Positions 15,775-24,092 of a stretch of DNA of 64,000 nucleotides are shown piece by piece (positions within the stretch are counted from its first letter, which is position 1; the number at the start of each line of letters is the position of its first letter). The translations under genes were made by a program, and so were the position numbers. The notes under the pieces were generated by a model. The model was not told the DNA's origin. It saw only the letters and a list, made by a program, of their open reading frames with translations, and did no database searches. Source of the stretch: Dermabacter hominis NBRC 106157 (lineage in GTDB: Bacteria; Actinomycetota; Actinomycetes; Actinomycetales; Dermabacteraceae); contig NZ_BCSI01000001.1 of assembly GCF_001570785.1 (NCBI RefSeq), positions 310,001-374,000 on the forward strand, given 5' to 3'.

Positions 15775-16181
15775 GCTACTGTGCAGTCCCAACAGTCCGT
15801 CGAAGCTTCCAAGGATGAGGAACCGGCAGGGCCGGATCCCTCGGAAGGCGTGTGGGCGCAAGCCGAGGTTCGCTAGAGAGTGTAGACGGACAGCAAGGAT
15901 CGGCTGAAGGCCCACCGGCATTGCTCGCTCGTGCTTCACAACACCTCGCGGGGCCGGCGGTGGACTTCCAATTCCTGGACCTGCCGGAGAATGCGGTATT
16001 CTGCGTGCATCGCGAGGAGGGTGCGTTCGGAACCATCCGCCAGGTCAGGAAGCACGGTTCCCTCTGCTGCTCGCCATGGGGTTGCCAGGCGCAGTCGATT
16101 GCGTAGTTACGTGGATCGACGCTTCGCGAGGCGCCAGGGAGACGAAGGCAACTGTCCGAACCTGACGTTCCTAACCGTGGC
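15775..16181. other. Gap with a possible minus-strand gene remnant
   Basis: No intact gene. On the minus strand a frame without a clear start reads LLAMHAEYRILRQVQELEVH before a TGA near 15945. The pattern looks like the end of a small actinobacterial protein, but I cannot name it. The rest of the gap shows nothing recognisable, and repeat copy d follows. Confidence 0.4.
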
Positions 16182-16211
16182 GAAGCCGTTGAGCTCCGCT
16201 TCAACGTTGAG
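16182..16211 (+). repeat. Gene-end repeat, copy d (degenerate)
   Basis: Reads E-A-V-E-L-R-F-N-V and then GAG instead of a stop. The preceding CCTAACCGTGGCGA block matches copy b. It lies just before the small gene at 16263. Confidence 0.6.
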
Positions 16212-16262
16212 CGGGGTGCCCCGCCCATTGCAGTTTCTGCTGCTCGGTCTGATGCTTGAAGC

Positions 16263-16592
16263 ATGACGATGTGGAAAGTATCTGATGACTGGTTTGATCG
16301 GCACACAACCCAAGACCTGGCATACCGAGTCCGGGTGCGTGTCATAACGCCGAATGCGCTGGACTCCGCGTGGGCGCGCATTGTAGAAGAGCACGGTTCT
16401 GATGCCGAGGGTGTTGTGCCAATCGGCGGGGCTGCACTCATCCGGGTCAACGACTGTGAGGCTGAGGCCATTAGCGGGGGAGAAGACGCCCTTGACTCTC
16501 TTGAGTGGGCGGTCAACGACGTTCTCGGTGAGGCCCTCAAGGGGGCCGAGGTGCTCGTTGTAAGCGAAGAGCGTTCCCTCGTCATCGACTAG
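16263..16592 (+). CDS. Small hypothetical protein, 109 residues
   Basis: An open frame from ATG 16263 with a fair codon pattern. It is acidic, soluble and without a signal peptide. It opens MTMWKVSDDWFDRHTTQDLA and has a mixed alpha/beta look, ending SEERSLVID. I do not recognise a family. Size, isolation and position next to a repeat copy fit a cassette gene, but the function is unknown. Confidence 0.6.
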   Translation: MTMWKVSDDWFDRHTTQDLAYRVRVRVITPNALDSAWARIVEEHGSDAEGVVPIGGAALIRVNDCEAEAISGGEDALDSLEWAVNDVLGEALKGAEVLVVSEERSLVID

Positions 16593-16639
16593 GCAACGCT
16601 CGTCGGCTGCTTCTGAAATCAGCTGCGTGGTTAAGGGGG

Positions 16640-16925
16640 TCATGTCCGATGCCCGGTCAGCTTCTTCCGTGGTCCTGATGAACCATGCGTTTGCCTGCGG
16701 CAGTTAGAAGAACGCAGTCAGAGGGATCGAAATGATGGCCACTGCGACCGTTCCGCCACCACCGGACTCGAGGCCTGCGACGGTGAGGATGATCGAGTAG
16801 GCAATGGTGAGCACTGTGACGGCTGTCAGGCCTGCACGTGCCCATTCGGAGCCCTCCCTGATCTTCAGAGTGAGCGCCAGCTGCAGAAGAAGCATCACCA
16901 GCTGCAGGATCATCGTCGCGAAAGA
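16640..16925 (-). pseudogene. Small membrane protein, remnant with internal stop
   Basis: The minus strand encodes two hydrophobic helices (MILQLVMLLLQLALTLKI, TAVTVLTIAYSIILTVAG) followed by ISIPLTAFF, a TAA at 16704, and then in the same frame LPQANAWFIRTTEEADRASD. The PxANAWF ending is typical of small actinobacterial membrane proteins. The frame also extends upstream of the ATG at 16913 without a start, toward repeat copy e. The stop and the missing N-terminus indicate decay. Confidence 0.55.
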
Positions 16926-16943
16926 TACGTAAGCACTGTACGG

Positions 16944-16973
16944 AACGTGGTGGAATTCCGCTTTAACGTGTAA
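16944..16973 (+). repeat. Gene-end repeat, copy e
   Basis: Reads N-V-V-E-F-R-F-N-V-stop (TAA), with the TACGGAACGTGGTGGA block shared with copy c. It is followed by GCGTTAATGACG (16980-16991) and CGCGTTATT (16995-17003). The first is also downstream of copy h, and the second is also downstream of copy i. Confidence 0.8.
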
Positions 16974-17246
16974 CGCGAGGCGTTAATGACGTTTCGCGTT
17001 ATTGGGGGGTAGGTTGAAGAGCGCTCTCTCTAACTCCGGTTTTCGTTTGGCCTCGGTCCATTCCGCTACCTCGTGTGAAGAATCTGCAAGCGGTATCGGG
17101 CCGTTGAACTATTAGGTTCACCCACAGTTCCCGTGCCTGCACGCATCGAGAAGGACCAGGTGGTGAACTCGAATGACTCGCCTGGTCCAACGTGTGTGTG
17201 CGCTCGGCGCGTGGTTTAACCCTTATAAGACTTGCCGGTCACAGTC
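16974..17246. other. Gene-free gap with inverted repeats downstream of the P-type ATPase
   Basis: No coding frame. The gap holds the GCGTTAATGACG element, a palindrome TGAACTATTAGGTTCA (17105-17120) resembling the CmtR operator at 19500, and an 8-base inverted repeat GGACCAGG/CCTGGTCC (17153-17160 and 17181-17188). The last could end transcription of the ATPase gene but lacks a T-tract. Confidence 0.5.
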
Positions 17247-19139
17247 TCAGCGCTTCGCTCGTGCAGCCCGCAGGCCGTTCAAGATCACGATGACTTCGGC
17301 GACTTCGTGAACCAACACGACGGCGGCCAGGCCCAGCATGCCGCTGATCGCCAGCGGCATCAACACGATGATGATGGCCAGAGACAGCACGATGTTTTGG
17401 TTGATGATCCTGCTGCCTCGGCGGGCGTGCTGCAGCGCCTTCGGGATTAGCCGGAGGTCGTGGCCGGTGAAGGCGACGTCAGCGGACTCGATTGCGGCGT
17501 CAGAGCCGGTCGCTCCCATCGCGATGCCCACCGTCGCGCCCGCCAGTGCCGGCGCGTCGTTGATGCCGTCGCCGATCATCGCTGTCGGCGTCTTAGAGGA
17601 GAGCTCGGCGACGATGCTTGCCTTGTCCTCCGGGCGTAGTTCAGCGCGCACGTCGTCGATTCCGGCGATTTCAGCCAGCGCCCGGGCGGTGCGAGTGTTA
17701 TCGCCGGTGAGCATGCTTACTTCCACGTCGTTGGCGTGCAGGGCCTGCACGGCTTCGGGCACCTCGGGCCGCAACTCGTCGCGGACCCCGATTGCCCCGG
17801 CGAGAGCGTCATCGACGGTGACTAGGACGCAGGTCTGGCCCTCGGACTCCATGCGCTCAACGTCCGCTTTCAGTGGCCCGGCGTCGATCCATCGGGGGCT
17901 GCCCACAAGTACCCGTCGACCTTCGACGGTGCCGCCGATGCCATGCCCAGCCTCCTCGCTGATGTCCGAGGCGGTGGGCGCTTCGGGCCCCGCTGCCGCG
18001 ATCGCCGCGGCGAGGGGGTGCGTCGATTGCTGCTCAACTGCCGCAGCGAAGGAAAGCACCTGCTTCCGATCGAATCCGTCTGCCGGGACCACTCCGGTAA
18101 CCTCAGGCTGGTTGCGGGTAAGGGTTCCGGTTTTGTCCACTGCCAGGTGACGGATACCGCCGAGTCTCTCGAACGCCGCGCCAGACTTGATGACCACTCC
18201 GAACTGGCTGGCTGCGCCGATCGCGGCCACGACCGTCAGCGGCACGGAGATTGCCAGCGCGCACGGCGATGCTGCGACCAGGACCACCAGTGCACGGGTG
18301 ATCCACGTCTCGGGGTCGCCGAGCAGCGAGCCGATCACGCCGACCAACACCGCCAGGATCATCACCCCGGGCACCAGGGGTCGGGCAATCCGGTCGGCGA
18401 TCCGGGCGCGGTCGCCCTTTTCCGCCTGCGCCTGCTCGACCAGGCCGACGAGAGTGGTCAGTGAGTTGTCCGTTCCAGCTGCGGTCGTCTCGACCTCCAG
18501 CACGCCGGCGGAGTTGATTGCTCCCGCGGGCACCTCGTCGCCGGGCGCAACCTCCTCCGGAATGGATTCTCCGGTGATCGCTGAGGTGTCAAGGCTGGAG
18601 TGCCCAGACCGAATGATGCCGTCCGTGGCGATCCGCTCCCCGGGGCGTACGACCATTAGCTCGCCAACCTCAAGGTCCTTCGCAGCGACCTCGGCCGTCG
18701 TACCGTCGCGCAGCACGGTCGCGGTTTGCGGTACCAGCTTCAACAGTGCCCGCAGTCCGCCTTGGGCCCGGTCCATCGCCTTGTCTTCAAGCGCCTCGGC
18801 GATCGAGTACAGGAACGCCAGCGCCGCGGCCTCTCCGACGAAACCAAGGATCACCGCGCCGACCGCGCTGATCGTCATCAGCAAACCAATGCCGAGCTTT
18901 CGCTTCGTGACAAGGTTCCGGATCGCTCCAGGCGCGAACGTGTACGCGCCCAACAGCAGGCCGACCCAAAACAGCACCGTCGCGGGCGCCTCCAAGTCGG
19001 ACCAGTCCAGCGCCAGGCCTATGCAGAGGGCTACGCCGGAGAAGATCGGCAGTAGCAACTCGGGGTCCTTCCACCATGGCCGATCGAGATCTTCGATCTC
19101 CGCGGCTGGTTCGTGATCGCATCCACACGCCGAGCTCAT
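17247..19139 (-). CDS. Heavy-metal P-type ATPase with SPC motif (Cd/Pb/Zn/Co efflux)
   Basis: A 630-residue P1B-type ATPase. Visible motifs are the actuator TGES, the membrane AASPCALAI (Ser-Pro-Cys metal site in place of the more common CPC), the phosphorylation site DKTGTLT, the nucleotide-binding STHPLAAAI and GDGINDAPAL, and a final membrane VHEVAEVIVILNGLRAAR. The N-terminus has a short Cys-rich stretch (CGCDH) instead of a full HMA domain. ATG 19139 is chosen over an upstream in-frame start because AAAGGAGC lies just before it and it overlaps the regulator stop by 4 bases. Co-transcribed with the CmtR-type sensor upstream, so a soft-metal efflux role (cadmium or lead) is likely. Confidence 0.9.
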   Translation of the reverse strand: MSSACGCDHEPAAEIEDLDRPWWKDPELLLPIFSGVALCIGLALDWSDLEAPATVLFWVGLLLGAYTFAPGAIRNLVTKRKLGIGLLMTISAVGAVILGFVGEAAALAFLYSIAEALEDKAMDRAQGGLRALLKLVPQTATVLRDGTTAEVAAKDLEVGELMVVRPGERIATDGIIRSGHSSLDTSAITGESIPEEVAPGDEVPAGAINSAGVLEVETTAAGTDNSLTTLVGLVEQAQAEKGDRARIADRIARPLVPGVMILAVLVGVIGSLLGDPETWITRALVVLVAASPCALAISVPLTVVAAIGAASQFGVVIKSGAAFERLGGIRHLAVDKTGTLTRNQPEVTGVVPADGFDRKQVLSFAAAVEQQSTHPLAAAIAAAGPEAPTASDISEEAGHGIGGTVEGRRVLVGSPRWIDAGPLKADVERMESEGQTCVLVTVDDALAGAIGVRDELRPEVPEAVQALHANDVEVSMLTGDNTRTARALAEIAGIDDVRAELRPEDKASIVAELSSKTPTAMIGDGINDAPALAGATVGIAMGATGSDAAIESADVAFTGHDLRLIPKALQHARRGSRIINQNIVLSLAIIIVLMPLAISGMLGLAAVVLVHEVAEVIVILNGLRAARAKR

Positions 19140-19495
19140 GCATCCGCTCCTTTCTCGCCGCAGCCGGGCACCGAGCACTCAGGGGTGATGCACGGGGCGT
19201 TTTCGTCGATAGCCAACGTCGCGTTCACTAGCGCGTCGAGCGCCGTCGCGAGGTGCGGATCGGCAATTTCGTAGCGGGTCTTACGGCCCTCCGGCTCAGC
19301 GACGACGATGCCGCAATCGCGCAGGCAGCTCAGGTGATTCGAGACGTTCGAGCGGGTCAGGTCCAGGTCGCGCGAAAGCACGGCCGGGTAGCTCGGGCCG
19401 TCTAGTAGGGCCATCAGGATTCGGGAGCGGGTCGGATCCGCCATGGCTCGGCCGAGCCGGTTCATGACGTCGAGGCGTGAAGCAATAGTCAGCAT
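19136..19495 (-). CDS. cmtR: ArsR/SmtB-family metal sensor of CmtR type
   Basis: A 119-residue winged-helix repressor. The recognition helix is in DLTRSNVSNHLSCLRDCG. Cys57, Cys61 and Cys102 fall at exactly the positions of the Cd(II)/Pb(II) ligands in M. tuberculosis CmtR; an extra C-terminal Cys pair (PECSVPGC) adds possible ligands. It is the first gene of a two-gene operon with the P-type ATPase (4-base overlap). A palindrome 5 bases upstream of the start codon is the probable operator, so the operon should be induced by soft metals. Confidence 0.92.
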   Translation of the reverse strand: MLTIASRLDVMNRLGRAMADPTRSRILMALLDGPSYPAVLSRDLDLTRSNVSNHLSCLRDCGIVVAEPEGRKTRYEIADPHLATALDALVNATLAIDENAPCITPECSVPGCGEKGADA

Positions 19496-19499
19496 GTGC

Positions 19500-19517
19500 T
19501 GAACTATACAGTATTCA
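19500..19517 (-). promoter_or_regulatory. Operator palindrome before cmtR
   Basis: TGAACTATACAGTATTCA is an imperfect palindrome beginning 5 bases before the cmtR start codon. On the minus strand it contains TATAGT, a good -10. A further TGAACTATTGAA follows at 19519, so the half-site is repeated. ArsR-type sensors typically bind such sites, giving autorepression. Confidence 0.7.
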
Positions 19518-19544
19518 CTGAACTATTGAAAACGCACTGAACTG

Positions 19545-20262
19545 ACATTGAAGCGAAGAGCTTGCGACCTGCAGGAATTACTCGATGGGTAGCCGGTAAC
19601 TGGGCCTTCGCGGTTCGGCTGCCAACCGAAAGCGGGGGCGACATGCGTGGCGAAGTTGTCCAAGATCTTCACGTTGACGTCCACGCCCATCCCGGTGGGG
19701 ATGATGATGAGCAGGGCGTCGGCGGACATGACGGCGGGATCGGCTTTGAGCTGCTCAATGAGCTTGTCGGGCTCAGCGGCGAAGGTGCGACCGAAGGTGG
19801 AGGCGCCGACGTCGGGAAGCATGCCCAGCTGATCGGAGTCGGTGGCCTGCATGCCGAACATCTGCATGTCCGCGCCGTCAGCGATGGGGAAGACGGAGCG
19901 CGAAACCGACGCGCGCGGCGTCCAAGCATGGCCCGCCGTCTTCCATGCGGCGCGGTAGCGACTGATCTGGTCTGCCTGGATTTCGCTCAGGGGCTCGGCG
20001 TTGGTCTCGGAGACCAGAGTGGACGACATCAGGTTGAGTCCGTCCTCGGCGGTTTGCTCGACAGAAGCGTGGGTGCCGGAGCCGTAGGAAATGTGCTAAC
20101 GCAGCTCGGGCACCATGGGGACGACCGGCAGGGCGGAGCCGGGCTGGAATATGTTGGGCTACTGCCGGTCCAGCGGTGCGGCGGTGGCGAATCCGTTGCC
20201 GTCCACTGCAGCCATGAACGCTTCGAAGTGGCCTCGCTGGCACAGATAGCGCATCGTGTGTC
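19545..20262 (-). pseudogene. LLM-class flavin oxidoreductase, 3' part with internal stops
   Basis: The minus strand reads HFEAFMAAVDGNGFATAAPL, a TAG near 20161, FQPGSALPVVPMVPEL, a second TAG near 20097, then TAEDGLNLMSSTLVSET, QADQISRYRAAWKTAGHAW, FGRTFAAEPDKLIEQL and NFATHVAPAFGW. This is the C-terminal half of a luciferase-like monooxygenase. The 5' half of what is probably the same gene lies 2.2 kb away at 22470-22715, split by MerR-SulP. Two stops mark it as dead. Near its 3' end, ALRFNV recalls the array repeat in minus orientation. Confidence 0.75.
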
Positions 20263-20271
20263 TGTTTCGAC

Positions 20272-20655
20272 TCAGTCCGAGGAGTGCGCGGTGAGCAGGC
20301 CGATGAACTCGTCAGCGGCGTCAAGCTGCTTGGCAAGCTTCGCGCGGCGTTCCTCCGCGTCGGTGCGGAAATCGTTCAGCGCCCGCCGGGCGCTCTCGGC
20401 GGCAGCACCGACGCCATCTGCGCCGTCGAGCGCCCGGAGTAGGTCGCCCATCTGATCGAGCGAGTATCCCAGTGGCTTCATGCGCCGGATCAGCAGGAGT
20501 CTGCCGAGATCGCCCTCAGTGTAGAGCCGGAACCCGCCCTCGGAGCGTCCGGAGGGTGTCAAGAGTCCGATCTCGTCGTAGTGGCGGATGGTGCGCTGCG
20601 ACAGAGCTGTCCGCTCAGCCAGCTCTCCGATGTGCATCATTCCCGCTTCGGGCAC
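20272..20655 (-). CDS. MerR-family transcriptional regulator
   Basis: A 127-residue regulator. The N-terminal winged helix is MHIGELAERTALSQRTIRHY, followed by DEIGLLTPSGRSEGGFRLY and the linker to an alpha-helical coiled coil (LNDFRTDAEERRAKLAKQL). No Cys cluster is seen, so a metal ligand is unlikely. ATG 20640 (M-H-I-G) may be the better start than 20655. It is divergent from the SulP transporter across a 200-base promoter region; MerR-SulP pairs are common in actinobacteria, so control of the transporter is likely. The pair sits inside a broken LLM oxidoreductase gene. Confidence 0.87.
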   Translation of the reverse strand: MPEAGMMHIGELAERTALSQRTIRHYDEIGLLTPSGRSEGGFRLYTEGDLGRLLLIRRMKPLGYSLDQMGDLLRALDGADGVGAAAESARRALNDFRTDAEERRAKLAKQLDAADEFIGLLTAHSSD

Positions 20656-20852
20656 GGGGGCCTCCTCATCTCATCGTCTCAGTTCGACACAACTCTCACG
20701 TTACGTTAGTGTTGACTCTCGTGTCCACATGAGACTGGACATGCCTCCGCCGTGGCGATCTATCGCCAGGCGAAGCCGCACGTTGTCGCGCACCACCAGA
20801 CATTCTCCGCTCCTGGCCTGAGAGCGCCGCCCTGAACAGATGGAGGTACCGC

Positions 20853-22376
20853 ATGGCCTTGCCCACTGCGACCAAAGAAGACAAGGGTCGGTACCGGCCC
20901 GAACCGTCGGTGCTCACCGCACTGAAGACCCCGCGCATCCTCACTCGCGAAGTTCTCGCAGGCCTGGTCGTGGCGCTGGCGCTCATTCCCGAGGCGATCT
21001 CGTTCTCGATCATCGCGGGCGTCGATCCACGTGTGGGCTTGTTCTCCTCATTCGTGATGGCAGTGTCCATCGCGTTCCTCGGTGGCAGACCCGCCATGAT
21101 CACCGCGGCGACGGGCGCTATCGCTCTCGTTATCACCCCCGTCGCCCGCGACTACGGCTTGGACTACTTCATCGCGACGGTGCTTCTGGCTGGGGTCTTC
21201 CAGATCCTCCTCGCCGTCTTCGGAGTCGCCAGACTCATGCGATTCATCCCGCGCAGCGTCATGGTCGGCTTTGTCAACGCGCTGGCGATCCTCATCTTCA
21301 TGGCACAGGTGCCCGAACTCATCGGCGTGCCCTGGATGGTCTACCCCCTCGTCGCGGTCGGGCTGCTGATCATGGTCTTCATACCGAAGATCACTAAGGT
21401 CATACCGGCCCCACTGGTCTCGATCGCTTTGGTGACCGCCGCCGCGGTCGTCTTCTCGATCAACGTACCCGCAGTCGGCGACAAGGGTGAGCTGCCGCGC
21501 AGCCTTCCCGAGCTGTTCATACCGAATGTGCCGCTGACATGGGGGACTTTCACGATCATCGCGCCGTTTGCCCTCGCGATGGCGCTGGTAGGCCTGATGG
21601 AATCGCTCATGACGGCGAAGCTCGTGGACGATGTGACCGACACCCACTCGAACAAGACCCGGGAGAGCTGGGGGCAGGGCGTCGCGAACCTGCTCTCCGG
21701 CCTGTTTGGCGGCATGGGTGGCTGCGCGATGATCGGGCAGACCATGATCAACGTGAAGGCGTCCGGGGCCCGCACCCGCATCTCGACGTTCCTCGCAGGT
21801 GTGTTCCTCTTGGCCCTCATCGTCGTCCTCGGCGACATCGTTGCGATCATCCCCATGGCGGCGCTGGTCGCGGTGATGATCATGGTCTCCGTAGGTACCT
21901 TCGACTGGCACTCCATCAAGCCCTCCACCCTGCGCCGGATGCCTAAAAGTGAGACGACCGTCATGGTCATCACCGTCGCCGTCGTCGTCGCCACCCACAA
22001 CCTCGCCGTCGGTGTCGTCGTCGGCGTGTTCGTCGCCTCTGTGATGTTCGTGCGCCGCGTCGCCCACCTCATCGACGTCAGGCGTGAGATCACTGAACAG
22101 GATGGCGCTCGGATCGCGCATTACACAGTCGAGGGTCAGCTCCTGTTCGCCTCCAGCAACGACCTCACCACCATGTTCGAGTACGCCGACGACCCTGACC
22201 GAGTCATCATCGACCTCACGAGATCCCACATCTGGGATGCCTCCACCGTCGCGGCGCTCGACGCAATCGAGACCAAATACGAACAGCACGGCAAGACGGT
22301 CGAGCTCGTCGGGATGAACGAGTTCACGACTGGGTTCCACGCCCGACTCACGGGAGGACTCGGCAACGGTCACTGA
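20853..22376 (+). CDS. SulP-family anion transporter with STAS domain
   Basis: A 507-residue transporter. About 11-12 membrane segments span residues 30-410; ALALIPEAISFSIIAGVDPR is the SulP signature near the first helices, followed by GFVNALAILIF and GGCAMIGQTMINVKASGAR. A C-terminal STAS domain (VIIDLTRSHIWDASTVAALD) follows. Members move sulfate, bicarbonate or other anions in exchange with Na+ or H+; the substrate here is not known. It is transcribed away from the MerR gene. A GC-rich hairpin (CCGCGGC/GCCGCGG, 22415-22431) lies after the stop. Confidence 0.9.
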   Translation: MALPTATKEDKGRYRPEPSVLTALKTPRILTREVLAGLVVALALIPEAISFSIIAGVDPRVGLFSSFVMAVSIAFLGGRPAMITAATGAIALVITPVARDYGLDYFIATVLLAGVFQILLAVFGVARLMRFIPRSVMVGFVNALAILIFMAQVPELIGVPWMVYPLVAVGLLIMVFIPKITKVIPAPLVSIALVTAAAVVFSINVPAVGDKGELPRSLPELFIPNVPLTWGTFTIIAPFALAMALVGLMESLMTAKLVDDVTDTHSNKTRESWGQGVANLLSGLFGGMGGCAMIGQTMINVKASGARTRISTFLAGVFLLALIVVLGDIVAIIPMAALVAVMIMVSVGTFDWHSIKPSTLRRMPKSETTVMVITVAVVVATHNLAVGVVVGVFVASVMFVRRVAHLIDVRREITEQDGARIAHYTVEGQLLFASSNDLTTMFEYADDPDRVIIDLTRSHIWDASTVAALDAIETKYEQHGKTVELVGMNEFTTGFHARLTGGLGNGH

Positions 22377-22464
22377 CAGTGCTCAGGTGGGCCAGTCGGT
22401 CACGTCGGGGGCAACCGCGGCGCAGCCGCGGGCGGCAGCCGCTATCCAACGTCACAACCATGAG

Positions 22465-22478
22465 ATGCGCTAGCGCAT
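22465..22478. repeat. Perfect 14-bp palindrome at one end of the MerR-SulP insert
   Basis: ATGCGCTAGCGCAT is perfectly self-complementary. Its right half TAGCGCAT (22471-22478) recurs at 20247-20254, the other border of the MerR-SulP segment, within the split oxidoreductase gene. This looks like an 8-base target duplication or a recombination scar. Confidence 0.6.
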
Positions 22479-22715
22479 GTCGATGACACCGTTGGCCACC
22501 TCGATGTGTTTGGTGGTGGCCGCGACAGCACCGAGCAGCGGCATCGGGGCGGAGGCCTGCGGCACGAAGTAGTGGACTCGGAAGGACGCGTCGTTCACGC
22601 CGATTTCGTTCGCAGCCTGGGCGATCCAGATGAGTCTTGGCGATCTTTTCCGCGGATGACCCGCGCTGGCCACCGAAGGCGTAATGCCCGAAGCTTAAGA
22701 ATCGGAACGCTTCAT
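22470..22715 (-). pseudogene. LLM-class flavin oxidoreductase, 5' part with frameshifts
   Basis: The minus strand has an RBS-like AAGGAG, then ATG at 22715. The homology RFLSFGHYAFGGQRGSSA runs in another frame from the fourth codon, and after a shift near 22625 continues as IAQAANEIGVNDASFRVHYF, VPQASAPMPLLGAVAATTKH and IEVANGVIDMR, where it stops at TAG. These are the first ~85 residues of an LLM monooxygenase; the rest is at 19545-20262. Confidence 0.75.
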
Positions 22716-22765
22716 TGGATAACGCTCCTTTTGGTGGTGTTAACGAGAGAGTGACTTTGTAACGA

Positions 22766-22795
22766 GATATCGTGGACTTCAAGTTCAACGTCTAG
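22766..22795 (+). repeat. Gene-end repeat, copy f
   Basis: Reads D-I-V-D-F-K-F-N-V-stop (TAG). An in-frame TAA lies just upstream, so the sequence is not the end of a longer coding frame here. The 240 bases that follow, to 23037, hold no gene that I can see. Confidence 0.75.
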
Positions 22796-23037
22796 GTCCG
22801 TGGCAAGTCGGTAGCACGTTTTTCGATTCGATGCTTCGGGGCACTATCGGGGTTCCCGGTGGTCTTCTTAGATTGAGGGGTTCAGATTTCCTAACCTAAA
22901 GCTCGTTTGAGCGTGCTATCCACTGGTGTGCCTCCGATGCTGCTGCTCATAAGGGGCGGGCGCTCCATGAATACAAGGCGTAGGTCGCGCCTGAGGCATA
23001 GTCCGAGTTTCCGCACCCCTGGCCTCTGGGGTACGCG

Positions 23038-23580
23038 CTAGTCCCGCTCGGCGTAGCGCACGAGGAGATCGTTGCCGATGACTGCGCCGTCGTTGAGCGT
23101 TGCCTCGTTCACCGTCGCCCCGGCTGCCCCCAGGCCCATAATGTGGCCAACCTCGTCACCGCGGGCGATGAGGTGGTCGGCGATGATACGCCGGTGGCAG
23201 CGCCACCACACCGCCTCGGAGCACATGATCGCGGTGGGGGTTTCGGCGGCGTTCACCCGTAGCTGCGAGAGCGCGTCCGAGAACTCCCCGCCCAGCGCAT
23301 GGTCGGCGTAATTGTGGAAACTGCGGTTACGCCAGTTGCCGTTAACCTCAAAAGGCACCGAGTGGGACACGTTGCGCCGCCCGGTGAGGCCCTCACTTCT
23401 GCTGTAAGTGATGCCACATGTAGGAAGGTGTTCGGCAAGGGGGTCGCCGTTGAACCACGGGTACTTCCTGGACCCGGGCAGCTTGCGCACATCCACGATG
23501 GATGCCACACCGGCAGCCTTGATCATTTCAGCGAAGTCCTCGAACTCGAGGTTGGAGTGGCCCACGGTGAAAATGCGCAT
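23038..23580 (-). CDS. DUF488-family protein
   Basis: A 180-residue protein of the DUF488 family: MRIFTVGHSNLEFEDFAEMI at the start, then ASIVDVRKLPGSRKYPWFNG, and the conserved CSEAVWWRCHRRIIADHL near residue 120. The Cys/Arg-His cluster is a family hallmark whose function is not settled. ATG 23580 is the family start; the frame is open further upstream but the extra residues do not fit. It is the only gene between repeat copies f and g. Confidence 0.85.
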   Translation of the reverse strand: MRIFTVGHSNLEFEDFAEMIKAAGVASIVDVRKLPGSRKYPWFNGDPLAEHLPTCGITYSRSEGLTGRRNVSHSVPFEVNGNWRNRSFHNYADHALGGEFSDALSQLRVNAAETPTAIMCSEAVWWRCHRRIIADHLIARGDEVGHIMGLGAAGATVNEATLNDGAVIGNDLLVRYAERD

Positions 23581-24092
23581 GTCGCCAATGCTACGCGTCA
23601 AGCGGTTACACCAACATTGGCGTCCAGGTATCGTGCATCGGCAGGTGGTCGGACCGGTAGAACGCGGAGGTAGCAGACAGGACGTTTGATGCATTCGCGC
23701 CCACCTTTCCGCCGTATAAATCCCATTTATGGCCGAGTATTCCGCACGGACCGTTCGGTTAAGTTTCAACGGATCGCTTGGGCGACATCGGAAGCCTGAG
23801 TTAATCGTATGTGGGGCGAATCCCATGTATGTCTTGTTTAAGGATGCCGCTGCACGAGGAGCGGGGCTGAGGCTACCTGATGTGCACTCTATCTTTGCCG
23901 CACATAGCGGGGTGTGGTGGTTTTTAGCTGCTATTCACGAATGAGAAGGTGTTTTTGCAACGATACGTCGTCGAATTTAGGTTCAATGTGTAGTTCCGGT
24001 CTGCCGAGCCGTCGAGCAGCGGCGCTTTCGCCATCTGGGCGAGAGACGAAAAGCCCTGATGTCTCCAGTCTCGGCCAAGGTAGGCTGGCGCA
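23581..24092. other. Gap around repeat copy g
   Basis: About 510 bases without a clear gene. On the minus strand, just before DUF488, a frame ends AFYRSDHLPMHDTWTPMLV at a TAA (23606-23608); this looks like the last residues of an unidentified protein that once preceded DUF488. A plus-strand frame of 71 codons at 23729-23944 has no RBS or recognisable content and is probably spurious. Copy g lies at 23964. Confidence 0.4.
23964..23993 (+). repeat. Gene-end repeat, copy g
   Basis: Reads Y-V-V-E-F-R-F-N-V-stop (TAG) with several synonymous codons (GAA, TTT, AGG, AAT) unlike the other copies. It separates the DUF488 segment from the double acetyltransferase. Confidence 0.75.

Noticed and set aside
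21048-22373. Minus-strand frame of 441 codons rich in Asp and His opposite sulP
   Set aside because: Composition is that of an antisense of a membrane-protein gene; no start signal.
22855-22885. GGTTCAGATTTCCTAACC as a repeat copy or iron box
   Set aside because: It matches neither the repeat frame nor the DtxR palindrome well, and no gene starts nearby.
23729-23944. 71-codon plus-strand frame
   Set aside because: No RBS and no homology; probably chance.
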